The position numbers and the translations under genes were made by a program. The notes beneath the pieces were generated by a model. The model was not told the DNA's origin. It made no database searches and worked only from the letters and a program-made list of their open reading frames with translations. A stretch of 64,000 nt of DNA from Mycolicibacterium frederiksbergense (GTDB lineage: Bacteria; Actinomycetota; Actinomycetes; Mycobacteriales; Mycobacteriaceae): the NCBI RefSeq assembly GCF_012223425.1, contig NZ_CP038799.1:4200249-4264248 (forward strand), read 5' to 3'. Shown piece after piece: positions 33,671-42,206 of the stretch. Position 1 is the first letter of the stretch. Every line of letters begins with the position of its first letter.

Positions 33671-35061
33671 GCGCCCAGCCTGGCAGCGGCGTGCCGCCCC
33701 AACCCCAGAGCGCCGACGAGATCATGCTGTTGGCCCCGAATGTCTGGCCGCAGAACCTGGTTCGCGGATCCGATGGCGTCGTGTCGGTGGCCGGAGTCTC
33801 GGTGGCCGACCTGGCCGCGCAGTTCGGCACCCCACTGTTCGTCATCGACGAGGACGACTTCCGGGGACGTTGCCGCGAGATCGCCTCGGCCTTCGGCGGC
33901 GGGGAACACGTGCACTACGCCTCCAAGGCGTTCCTGTGCAGCGAGGTCGCCCGCTGGGTGCACCAGGAGGGTCTGTCGCTGGATGTGGCGACCGGCGGCG
34001 AGCTCGCCATCGCCTTGCACGCCGACTTCCCGGCCGAGCGCATCACCGTGCACGGCAACAACAAATCCGTCGAGGAACTGCGCACCGCGGTGAACGCCGG
34101 CGTCGGGCACATCGTCGTCGACTCCGAGATCGAGATCGAGCGCCTGGAGGCGGTGGCCGGCGCGGCCGGCATCGTGCAGGACGTGCTGGTGCGGGTCACC
34201 CCCGGGGTTGAGGCGCACACCCACGAGTTCATCTCCACCGCGCACGAAGATCAGAAGTTCGGGCTGTCGTTGGCCAGCGGTGCCGCACTGGAGGCGGTCC
34301 GACGGGTGTTCGCCACCGACAATTTGCGCCTGGTGGGCCTGCACTGCCACGTCGGCTCGCAGATCTTCGACGTGTCCGGCTTCGAAATCGCCGCGCGCCG
34401 CCTGCTGGGCCTGCTGCGCGATGTGGTCGCCGAGTTCGGCGTCGAGAAGACCGCACAGATGGACATCCTCGATCTCGGTGGCGGCCTCGGCATCTCGTAC
34501 TTGCCGCACGACAATCCGCCGCCCATGCAGGAACTGGCCGACAAGCTCAAGGCCATCGTGAAGAACGAATCGGCCGCGGTCGGACTGCCCACCCCGACGC
34601 TGGTGGTCGAACCCGGCCGCGCCATCGCAGGTCCCGGCACCATCACCCTCTACGAGGTCGGTACCGTCAAGGATGTGGCCATCTCGGCCGACAAGCACCG
34701 GCGCTACGTCAGCGTCGACGGCGGCATGAGCGACAACATCCGGCCCGCCCTGTACCACGCCGAATACGACGCACGGTTGGTCTCCCGGGTCAGCGGCGCG
34801 TCCGCGGTGCTCGCCCGCATCGTCGGAAAGCACTGCGAGAGCGGCGACATCATCGTCCGCGACACCTGGGTGTCCGAGGATCTGATTCCGGGGGATCTGC
34901 TGGCTGTCGCCGCCACCGGCGCGTACTGCTATTCGATGTCGAGCCGGTACAACCTGTTGCGGCGCCCGGCCGTGGTTGCGGTGAAGGACGGAAGTGCGCG
35001 GCTGATCCTGCGCCGGGAAACCGTCGAGGATCTTCTGAGCTTGGAGGTTGGCAATGAGTGA
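33667..35061 (+). CDS. lysA: Diaminopimelate decarboxylase
   Basis: PLP enzyme of 464 aa that converts meso-diaminopimelate to lysine, the last step of the pathway. PLP lysine K87 is in HVHYASKAF; other marks are LDVATGGEL, DLGGGLGISYL, VVEPGRAIAGPGT and KHCESGDIIV. The GTG at 33667 overlaps the argS TGA (GTGA). Relative to the shorter tuberculosis enzyme it has an N-terminal tail of about 18 residues, rich in Pro and Gln. The stop overlaps the hom start by 8 bp. Confidence 0.97.
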   Translation: MSAQPGSGVPPQPQSADEIMLLAPNVWPQNLVRGSDGVVSVAGVSVADLAAQFGTPLFVIDEDDFRGRCREIASAFGGGEHVHYASKAFLCSEVARWVHQEGLSLDVATGGELAIALHADFPAERITVHGNNKSVEELRTAVNAGVGHIVVDSEIEIERLEAVAGAAGIVQDVLVRVTPGVEAHTHEFISTAHEDQKFGLSLASGAALEAVRRVFATDNLRLVGLHCHVGSQIFDVSGFEIAARRLLGLLRDVVAEFGVEKTAQMDILDLGGGLGISYLPHDNPPPMQELADKLKAIVKNESAAVGLPTPTLVVEPGRAIAGPGTITLYEVGTVKDVAISADKHRRYVSVDGGMSDNIRPALYHAEYDARLVSRVSGASAVLARIVGKHCESGDIIVRDTWVSEDLIPGDLLAVAATGAYCYSMSSRYNLLRRPAVVAVKDGSARLILRRETVEDLLSLEVGNE

Positions 35062-36373
35062 AAAGGCGATCGGCGTAGCGGTTCTCGGACTCGGCAACGT
35101 CGGCACCGAGGTGGTGCGCATCATCGAGGAGAGCGCCGCGGATCTGGAGGCGCGCATCGGTGCCCCGCTGGAACTTCGCGGGGTCGGGGTGCGCAGGGTC
35201 GCCAAGGACCGTGGGGTCCCGGTCGGCATGCTCACCGATGACATCGACGCACTGGTCTCGCGCGACGACGTCGACATCGTGGTGGAACTGATGGGTCCGG
35301 TGGAACCGGCCCGCAAGGCCATCATGGCCGCGCTGGAGCGGGGCAAGTCGGTCGTCACCGCCAACAAGGCGTTGATGGCCCAGTCCACCGGTGAGCTTGC
35401 CCAGGCTGCTGAAAAAGCGCGCGTGGACCTGTATTTCGAGGCGGCCGTGGCCGGCGCGATCCCGGTGATCCGGCCGCTGACCCAGTCGCTGGCCGGCGAT
35501 TCGGTGCTGCGGGTGGCCGGTATCGTCAACGGCACCACCAACTACATCCTGTCGGCGATGAACGACACCGGGGCCTCCTACGAGGACGCCCTGGCCGATG
35601 CCAGCGCCCTGGGCTACGCCGAGGCCGACCCGACCGCCGATGTCGAGGGCTACGACGCCGCGGCCAAGGCGGCCATTCTGGCCTCCATCGCGTTCCACAC
35701 CCGGGTGACCGCCGATGACGTGTACCGCGAAGGCATCACCAAGGTCAGCGCCGCGGACTTCGAGTCGGCCAAGGCGCTGGGCTGCAACATCAAGCTGCTG
35801 GCCATCTGTGAGCGGCTCACCAGCGGTAAGGGCAAGCAACGGGTTTCGGCCCGGGTCTACCCGGCGCTGGTTCCACTGGATCATCCGTTGGCATCGGTGA
35901 ACGGCGCCTTCAACGCTGTGGTCGTCGAGGCCGAAGCGGCCGGCCGGCTGATGTTCTACGGCCAGGGCGCCGGCGGTGCACCGACCGCCTCGGCGGTGAT
36001 GGGTGATCTGGTGATGGCCGCCCGCAACCGCGTGCAGGGCGGCCGCGGCCCGCGCGAGTCCAAGTACGCCAAGCTGCCGATCGCGTCCATCGGAGCCATC
36101 CCCACCCGGTACTACGTCAACATGAACGTCAAGGACCAGCCCGGCGTACTGTCCGCCGTCGCAGCGGAATTCAGCCGACACGAGGTCAGCATCGCCGAGG
36201 TCCGGCAGCAGGGGATGACCGACGACGAAGGTGAGCCGTGCGGCGCACAGATCGTCGTCGTCACCCACCAGGCCACCGACGCCGCCCTGTCGGAGACCGT
36301 CGAGGCGCTCGCCGAGCTCGACGTCGTGCAGAACATCAACAGCGTGCTTCGTATGGAAGGAACCACAACATGA
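35054..36373 (+). CDS. hom: Homoserine dehydrogenase
   Basis: Protein of 439 aa that reduces aspartate semialdehyde to homoserine, the branch point to threonine and methionine. Parts: NAD(P) motif GLGNVG, catalytic region NGTTNYILSAM, YAEADPTADVEGYDAAAK, and a C-terminal ACT domain from about residue 354 (VKDQPGVLSAVAAEFSRHEV) that gives threonine feedback in relatives. The ATG at 35054 has the site TTGGAGG at 35041-35047 and lies within the end of lysA; the ATGA at 36370 couples it to thrC. Confidence 0.97.
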   Translation: MSEKAIGVAVLGLGNVGTEVVRIIEESAADLEARIGAPLELRGVGVRRVAKDRGVPVGMLTDDIDALVSRDDVDIVVELMGPVEPARKAIMAALERGKSVVTANKALMAQSTGELAQAAEKARVDLYFEAAVAGAIPVIRPLTQSLAGDSVLRVAGIVNGTTNYILSAMNDTGASYEDALADASALGYAEADPTADVEGYDAAAKAAILASIAFHTRVTADDVYREGITKVSAADFESAKALGCNIKLLAICERLTSGKGKQRVSARVYPALVPLDHPLASVNGAFNAVVVEAEAAGRLMFYGQGAGGAPTASAVMGDLVMAARNRVQGGRGPRESKYAKLPIASIGAIPTRYYVNMNVKDQPGVLSAVAAEFSRHEVSIAEVRQQGMTDDEGEPCGAQIVVVTHQATDAALSETVEALAELDVVQNINSVLRMEGTTT

Positions 36374-37470
36374 CCAACGGAGCGGCGGGACATAACACAG
36401 CGGGACCAGTGCACCAGGCATGGCCGGGACTGATCGCCGCCTATCGGGATCGGCTGCCGGTCGAGGACACCTGGACCCCGATCACGTTGCTGGAGGGCGG
36501 AACTCCACTGATCCACGCCAAGCGGCTGTCCGAGCAGACCGGGTGCACGGTGCACCTGAAGGTGGAGGGACTCAACCCCACCGGCTCCTTCAAGGACCGT
36601 GGCATGACGATGGCGGTCACCGATGCGATCGCCCGCGGCCAGCAGGCCGTGTTGTGCGCATCCACCGGCAACACCTCGGCCTCGGCGGCGGCGTATGCGG
36701 CCAAAGCCGGCATCACCTGTGCGGTGCTGATCCCGCAGGGCAAGATCGCGATGGGCAAGCTCGCCCAGGCGGTCATGCACGGCGCCAAGATCATTCAGGT
36801 CGAAGGCAATTTCGACGACTGTCTGGAACTGGCCCGCAAGCTGACCGCGGACTACCCGACCATCGCACTGGTCAACTCGGTGAACCCGGTGCGCATCGAG
36901 GGGCAGAAGACCGCCGCCTTCGAGATCATCGACGTGCTGGGTACCGCGCCGGACGTGCATTCGCTGCCGGTCGGCAACGCCGGGAACATCACCGCGTACT
37001 GGCGCGGCTATCGCGAATACCACCGCGACGGCCTCTCGGACCGGTTGCCCCGCATGCTCGGCACCCAGGCCGCCGGCGCCGCGCCGCTGGTGAGCGGACA
37101 CCCGGTGAGCAACCCGGAGACCATTGCCACCGCGATCCGCATCGGTTCGCCGGCGTCCTGGAACTCCGCGGTGGAAGCCCAGGAACAGTCCGACGGACGC
37201 TTCCTCGCGGCGACCGACGACGAGATCCTGGCCGCCTACCGTCTGGTGGCGGCGGCCGAGGGTGTGTTCGTCGAGCCCGCATCGGCGGCCAGCATCGCCG
37301 GTCTGCTGAAGTCGATCGATGACGGCTGGGTCAAGCCCGGGTCGACCGTGGTGTGCACCGTCACCGGTAACGGCCTGAAGGATCCCGACACCGCGCTCAA
37401 GGGCATGCCCGAAGTCACCCCGATCCCGGTCGACCCGGCCGCGGTGGTGGCGAAACTGGGTCTGGGCTGA
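36370..37470 (+). CDS. thrC: Threonine synthase
   Basis: PLP enzyme of 366 aa that makes threonine from O-phosphohomoserine. The PLP lysine is K75 in NPTGSFKDRGM; ASTGNTSASAAAYA and VGNAGNITAYW form the phosphate cup. The ATG overlaps the hom stop by 4 bp. Gene order hom-thrC-thrB places the last enzyme before the kinase, as in other actinobacteria. Confidence 0.97.
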   Translation: MTNGAAGHNTAGPVHQAWPGLIAAYRDRLPVEDTWTPITLLEGGTPLIHAKRLSEQTGCTVHLKVEGLNPTGSFKDRGMTMAVTDAIARGQQAVLCASTGNTSASAAAYAAKAGITCAVLIPQGKIAMGKLAQAVMHGAKIIQVEGNFDDCLELARKLTADYPTIALVNSVNPVRIEGQKTAAFEIIDVLGTAPDVHSLPVGNAGNITAYWRGYREYHRDGLSDRLPRMLGTQAAGAAPLVSGHPVSNPETIATAIRIGSPASWNSAVEAQEQSDGRFLAATDDEILAAYRLVAAAEGVFVEPASAASIAGLLKSIDDGWVKPGSTVVCTVTGNGLKDPDTALKGMPEVTPIPVDPAAVVAKLGLG

Positions 37471-37484
37471 CGGTCGGATCGTTG

Positions 37485-38438
37485 GTGAGCAAAAGTCTGC
37501 CGGCCGGGCTGCGGGCCCGTGCTGTCGTCGCGGCCTCCAGTGCCAACCTCGGACCGGGGTTCGACAGTCTCGGTCTGGCGCTGAGTCTGTATGACGAGAT
37601 CATCGTCGAGACAACAGATTCCGGTCTCGTCATCGAGGTGGAGGGTCAAGGTGCCGGGCAGGTCCCGCTGACCGCCGAACACCTGGTCGTGCGGGCTGTC
37701 GAGCGCGGTCTGGCCGCCGCCGGTCTGCACGCTGGCGGGCTGAACGTACAGTGCCACAATGCGATTCCGCATTCACGGGGACTCGGATCGTCCGCCGCTG
37801 CCGTCGTCGGCGGTTTGGCGGTGGTCAATGGTATTGCGGTGCAGGTTGATTCTGCGGAACTGACGATCGACGAGTTGGTGCAACTCTCCTCGGAGTTCGA
37901 AGGTCACCCCGACAACGCGGCGGCCGCTGTGCTCGGCGGTGCGGTCGTGTCCTGGACGGAAGACGGCAGCGACCCGGCCCGCTACGACGCGGCCCATCTG
38001 CAGCTTCACCCGGACATCCGGCTCTTCCCGGCGATCCCCGAGACCCGGTCCTCGACGGCGGCGACTCGGGGGCTGTTGCCCGAGCAGGTCAGTCACAGCG
38101 ATGCGCGGTTCAATCTGGCCCGGTCGGCGATGCTGGTGGTGGCGCTCACCCAGCGCCCGGATCTGCTGCTGGAGGCGACCGCCGACCGGTTGCATCAGAC
38201 GCAGCGGGCGCCGGCCATGCCTGCCTCGGCGGAATATCTCGCGATGCTCCGGCGTTCTGGGGTGGCAGCGGTGCTTTCGGGTGCCGGGCCAGCGGTGATA
38301 GCTCTGACCAGCGGATCCGATTTGCCGGCCGACGTGCTCGAATACGGCGCCGCGAACGGTTTCACGGTGACCGAGATGTCGGCGGGAGACGGCGTGCGCT
38401 GGAATGCGGAGACCCCCGCCCAAACCCTGTCGGGGTAA
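37485..38438 (+). CDS. thrB: Homoserine kinase
   Basis: GHMP-family kinase of about 317 aa that phosphorylates homoserine. Motifs: SSANLGPGFDSLGLAL near the N-terminus, the ATP loop PHSRGLGSSAA, EGHPDNAAAAVLGG, and AVLSGAGPAVIAL near the C-terminus. The GTG at 37485 is preferred to the TTG at 37482. Only 14 bp separate it from thrC. No terminator is seen after it; the rho promoter begins 21 bp downstream. Confidence 0.95.
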   Translation: MSKSLPAGLRARAVVAASSANLGPGFDSLGLALSLYDEIIVETTDSGLVIEVEGQGAGQVPLTAEHLVVRAVERGLAAAGLHAGGLNVQCHNAIPHSRGLGSSAAAVVGGLAVVNGIAVQVDSAELTIDELVQLSSEFEGHPDNAAAAVLGGAVVSWTEDGSDPARYDAAHLQLHPDIRLFPAIPETRSSTAATRGLLPEQVSHSDARFNLARSAMLVVALTQRPDLLLEATADRLHQTQRAPAMPASAEYLAMLRRSGVAAVLSGAGPAVIALTSGSDLPADVLEYGAANGFTVTEMSAGDGVRWNAETPAQTLSG

Positions 38439-38459
38439 CACGCGAATACGTGGCGCTCC

Positions 38460-38488
38460 TTGCTTCCAGCTCTGATGCGGGTTATTCT
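38460..38488 (+). promoter_or_regulatory. Promoter and long leader of rho
   Basis: -35 TTGCTT (38460-38465), 17-bp spacer, -10 TATTCT (38483-38488). A start near 38495 would give a leader of about 230 nt before the GTG of rho at 38728. That leader is C-rich in places (TCTACCTGCGCCGACACTAGG region) and holds no long frame, which would suit Rho-dependent feedback on its own mRNA; this control is known for rho in other bacteria and is inferred here. Confidence 0.6.
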
Positions 38489-38727
38489 CGCTTTCGTCCA
38501 GCAATCGCAGCGGTTCTACCTGCGCCGACACTAGGACGACTACCCAATCTTTCGTTTCACTCGTGGACTGATGGTTCGCCGCACGCCGGTGGGCCCTGGT
38601 GATCACTGTTGCTCAGGCGATGGTGGCGCCGCGGAAGAACGCGCGTTCAGCTCTTCGGCTGAGCGCAGATGACCTTCGGGGAACCCCTCGTGCGCTTTGC
38701 GATATGCGAGGGAAAGAAAGGAAATCC

Positions 38728-40737
38728 GTGACTGATACGGACCTCTTCACGGCAAGCGACAGCGGCGAAGCAGCCGCAGATTCCGCTGCCGTGGATTCAG
38801 GCAAGGCCGCGCGGAGCGCAGGCGCACGCGGCGGGCGTTCCGGCTCGCTGACGTCGATGCTGCTCCCAGACCTGCGCGCGCTTGCCGGTGAAGTAGGTGT
38901 CAAGGGCACCTCGGGCATGCGTAAGGGCGATCTGATCGCCGCCATCAAGGAACGTCGCGGTGAGGGCAACGGCGGTGCACCTGCACCTGCTGCGGCACCC
39001 AAGGCCGCCGAAGCGGCCCCGGAGGCGGAGTCGGCACCAGCCGCGCCGCAGGCCGACGCCGGTGCGGCGCCGCAGCAGAGCAACCCGCAGCGCCGTGAGC
39101 GCCGCAGCGCTGCGCGCCAGACCGGTGCGCCCGAAGGCCAGAAGGCGCAGGACGCCAATGGTGCCAAGGCCGAGAACGAGGGCGCGCAGGATTCCGCGCG
39201 CTCCGAGAAGCCCGACAACCGCAATGCCGACAACGCCGGCAACCGCAATGCGGACAACCGCGGTGCCGAGAACCGCGGTGTCGACAACTCGGAAGCCCGC
39301 TCGGAGACGCGCGAGAGCCGTCCGCCCAGGAACTCAGAGGGCGGCGACCAGCAGGGCGGCGGCCAGCAGAACCGCAACAGCGGTGGCGGCAACAACAGTG
39401 GCGGCGGCAACGCCAACAACTCGAACAACAACAATGACGACGGTGACGACCGCCAGGGCCGTCGCGGCCGGCGGTTCCGTGACCGCAAGCGCCGCGGGGA
39501 GCGTGGCGATGGTGGCGGCGATCGCGGAGACCGCGGCGATCGCGGAGACCGCGACACCGAACTGCGCGAGGACGATGTCGTCCAGCCGGTGGCCGGCATT
39601 CTCGATGTGCTGGACAACTACGCGTTCGTGCGGACCTCCGGCTACCTGGCAGGCCCCAACGACGTCTACGTGTCGATGAACATGGTGCGCAAGAACGGTC
39701 TGCGCCGCGGCGACGCGGTGACCGGTGCGGTGCGGGTGGCCCGCGAGGGTGAGAGCAGTGGCGGCGGCAACAACCCGCGCCAGAAGTTCAACCCGTTGGT
39801 CCGCCTGGACACCGTCAACGGTGGCCCGGTGGAGAACGCCAAGAACCGGCCCGACTTCCAGAAGTTGACCCCGCTGTACCCGAACCAGCGGCTGCGCCTG
39901 GAGACCACTCCGGACCGCCTCACCACCCGCGTGATCGACCTGATCATGCCGATCGGTAAGGGTCAGCGCGCGCTGATCGTGTCACCGCCCAAGGCCGGTA
40001 AGACCACGATCATGCAGGACATCGCGAACGCGATCACCAAGAACAACCCGGAATGCCATCTGATGGTCGTGCTCGTCGATGAGCGCCCGGAAGAGGTCAC
40101 CGATATGCAGCGTTCGGTCGTCGGCGAGGTCATCGCCTCGACGTTCGACCGTCCGCCGTCAGATCACACCCAGGCCGCCGAACTGGCCATCGAGCGGGCC
40201 AAGCGCCTGGTCGAGCAGGGCAAGGACGTCGTGGTGCTGCTGGATTCGATCACTCGCCTGGGCCGCGCGTACAACAATGCGTCGCCGGCATCGGGTCGAA
40301 TCCTGTCCGGTGGCGTCGACTCGACCGCGCTGTATCCGCCCAAGCGTTTCCTGGGCGCGGCGCGCAACATCGAGTTCGGTGGATCGCTGACGATCATCGC
40401 CACGGCCATGGTCGAGACCGGCTCCACCGGTGACACCGTGATCTTCGAGGAGTTCAAGGGCACCGGTAACGCCGAGCTCAAGCTGGACCGAAAGATCGCC
40501 GAGCGCCGCGTGTTCCCGGCCGTCGACGTCAACCCGTCGGGTACCCGCAAGGACGAGTTGCTCCTGGGTGCCGACGAGTTCGCGGTCGTACACAAGCTGC
40601 GTCGGGTGCTCTCGGGTCTGGATCCGCATCAGGCCATCGACCTGCTGATGAGCCAGCTGCGCAAGACCAAGACCAACTACGAGTTCCTGGTCCAGGTCTC
40701 CAAGAACACCCCCGGTGGAAACAGCGACAACGACTGA
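38728..40737 (+). CDS. rho: Transcription termination factor Rho
   Basis: Hexameric RNA helicase of 669 aa. Order: SAP-like Rho_N domain (about 35-75, LLPDLRALAGEVGV), a very long low-complexity insertion (about 78-285) of Ala/Glu/Gln then Asn, Arg, Gly and Asp (NADN, GGGNNSGGGN, RGDRGDRGD), cold-shock RNA-binding domain (GILDVLDNYAFVRTSGYL), and the ATPase core with P-loop PPKAGKTT near residue 420 and LLDSITRLGRAYN. The GTG at 38728 has AAGAAAGGAAA upstream; an in-frame ATG at 38704 is possible. The insertion is a mycobacterial/actinobacterial trait tied to wider RNA binding. Confidence 0.96.
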   Translation: MTDTDLFTASDSGEAAADSAAVDSGKAARSAGARGGRSGSLTSMLLPDLRALAGEVGVKGTSGMRKGDLIAAIKERRGEGNGGAPAPAAAPKAAEAAPEAESAPAAPQADAGAAPQQSNPQRRERRSAARQTGAPEGQKAQDANGAKAENEGAQDSARSEKPDNRNADNAGNRNADNRGAENRGVDNSEARSETRESRPPRNSEGGDQQGGGQQNRNSGGGNNSGGGNANNSNNNNDDGDDRQGRRGRRFRDRKRRGERGDGGGDRGDRGDRGDRDTELREDDVVQPVAGILDVLDNYAFVRTSGYLAGPNDVYVSMNMVRKNGLRRGDAVTGAVRVAREGESSGGGNNPRQKFNPLVRLDTVNGGPVENAKNRPDFQKLTPLYPNQRLRLETTPDRLTTRVIDLIMPIGKGQRALIVSPPKAGKTTIMQDIANAITKNNPECHLMVVLVDERPEEVTDMQRSVVGEVIASTFDRPPSDHTQAAELAIERAKRLVEQGKDVVVLLDSITRLGRAYNNASPASGRILSGGVDSTALYPPKRFLGAARNIEFGGSLTIIATAMVETGSTGDTVIFEEFKGTGNAELKLDRKIAERRVFPAVDVNPSGTRKDELLLGADEFAVVHKLRRVLSGLDPHQAIDLLMSQLRKTKTNYEFLVQVSKNTPGGNSDND

Positions 40738-40783
40738 CCCACGCTGCGCGAGCAGTCCCCCGCAAGCGGGAGGTACCCCCAAC

Positions 40784-40819
40784 AAAAGGCCCCGTTTCCC
40801 TGGCGAAACGGGGCCTTTT
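40784..40819 (+). terminator. Intrinsic terminator after rho
   Basis: AAAAGGCCCCGTTTC (40784-40798), loop CCTGGC, GAAACGGGGCCTTTT (40805-40819): 15-bp perfect stem with GC-rich core and a short T-run, the strongest intrinsic terminator in the window. It is symmetrical enough to work on both strands. Just upstream (40755-40779) is the C/G-rich short repeat CCCCCGCAAGCGGGAGG followed by TACCCCC, a hairpin common in mycobacterial intergenic regions. Confidence 0.9.
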
Positions 40820-40871
40820 GTGTCTGCTCGGCCACAGTGCGGCCCTGCTAGTCAATGTTGAGTAGTCTGGA

Positions 40872-41585
40872 GTGGTGTCCACCACCACCGTCCCGCTGCT
40901 GCCCTGCGTCGCGCCCGAATCGACCGTCGAGTTCTACGAGACGCTTGGCTTCGATACGTCCGATCGCCAGACCAAGCCGTACCTCTACCTGGCGTTCAGC
41001 TTCGAGGGCGTCGAACTGCATTTCAAGGAGGCGGCACCCGACCTCGACGTCAGCCACGAGCTGACCGGCGGGTGCCTGTTCTTCGTCGACGCCGTCGCCG
41101 GATACCACAAAGCCTTCAGTGAGCGCTTGCGCCGGCGCTACGGGCGCATCCCTGCCACGGGCCTGCCCCGCATCGAACGACTCCGTCCCGCGCAGAGTTG
41201 ATTCCAGATCCTGGACCCGTCCGGAAACTGCGTCGTGTTCATCAGCCGCGCCGAGGAGACCATCGAATACGGGGGCTCGACAGCGCTCTCGGGGCTGGCC
41301 AAGGCGCATGACAATGTGCTGATTTTCCGCGATTTCAAGAACGACGACGAACTCGCCGCCCGCGCGCTGGACACCGCCCTGCGCAGGTTCGGCGACACGG
41401 CAGACCGGGTGGACCTCGCCCGCGCCCTGGCCGACCGGGTGGAACTGGCCATCGCGCTCGCCGACACCGGGGCCGAAGCCACTGCGGCAGCGGCGCTGGA
41501 ATCGATGGCGCTGACCGACAGCGAAAGCGAGGCCATCGCCCTGGAGCTCACGGCGATCGCCACACTGAGGCAATGGCTGGCGTAA
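40872..41585 (+). pseudogene. VOC-superfamily (glyoxalase-like) gene stopped by an in-frame TGA
   Basis: A single frame from the GTG at 40872 to the TAA at 41583-41585 encodes a ~237-residue protein with a VOC N-terminus (VPLLPCVAPESTVEFYETLGF, YLYLAFSFEGVELHF) and an actinobacterial C-terminal helix region (LARALADRVELAIALADTG). One TGA at 41199-41201 interrupts it between RLRPAQS and FQILDPSGNCVVF; relatives have Arg or another sense codon there, so CGA to TGA is the simplest change. No frameshift or other damage is visible, so the loss is recent. The end overlaps the PadR gene by 13 bp. Confidence 0.85.
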
Positions 41586-42151
41586 CCGCACCCACCGTCC
41601 GGCTGCTCGTGCTCGGCATGGTGCACACCCGCGCTGACCGCGGTGGCATGCACGGCTACGCCATCCACAAGGAGCTGATGTCGTGGCGGGTCGACACCTG
41701 GACGGCAGTGAAACCGCCGTCGATCTATCACGCCGTCAAACAACTCACCCGGGAAGGACTGCTGAGCGCAGCCGAACCCGCGAACAGCCCGCGCGGCCCA
41801 AGTCGGGTGTCCTATGCGATCACCCCGGCCGGTGTCGAGGAGTTCCTCCGGTTGCTGGAGAGTGCGCTGATCAGCCCCGATATCGAGGAGCTCGGTGCGG
41901 GTATCGCTTTTATGCGATGCCTGCCCCGCGCGAAGGTCGCGACTCTGCTGGGCAGTCAGCTGGCGACCACCCGCGATATCGGTGAGCAGTTGCACGAGAT
42001 GAAGTCGTTGTGGCCCGAGCCCGGTGAGCCGCCGCATGCCCGGCATCTGCTGGATCTGTGGCGGCGGTCATTCGCCGCGCACGCCGGGTGGACCGCCGAC
42101 ATGCTCGAGCGGATCGCCGCGGGGGAGTTCCGGTTCGCCGACGAGTCGTGA
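41573..42151 (+). CDS. PadR-family regulator
   Basis: Protein of 192 aa. The winged helix is clear: LLVLGMVHTRADRGGMHGYAIHKEL, KPPSIYHAVKQLTREGLL, and RVSYAITPAGVEEF. The C-terminal part is a helical Vir_AT-like dimerisation region. The ATG lies inside the end of the VOC gene, so it was made as part of the same transcript and may have controlled that operon. With the VOC gene stopped early, its expression could suffer from loss of translational coupling. Confidence 0.88.
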   Translation: MAGVTAPTVRLLVLGMVHTRADRGGMHGYAIHKELMSWRVDTWTAVKPPSIYHAVKQLTREGLLSAAEPANSPRGPSRVSYAITPAGVEEFLRLLESALISPDIEELGAGIAFMRCLPRAKVATLLGSQLATTRDIGEQLHEMKSLWPEPGEPPHARHLLDLWRRSFAAHAGWTADMLERIAAGEFRFADES

Positions 42152-42206
42152 CCCACGACTCCATGCGAAAACGTCAGCGGCGCGGGAGGAATCACGCCGA
42201 AGTCAG

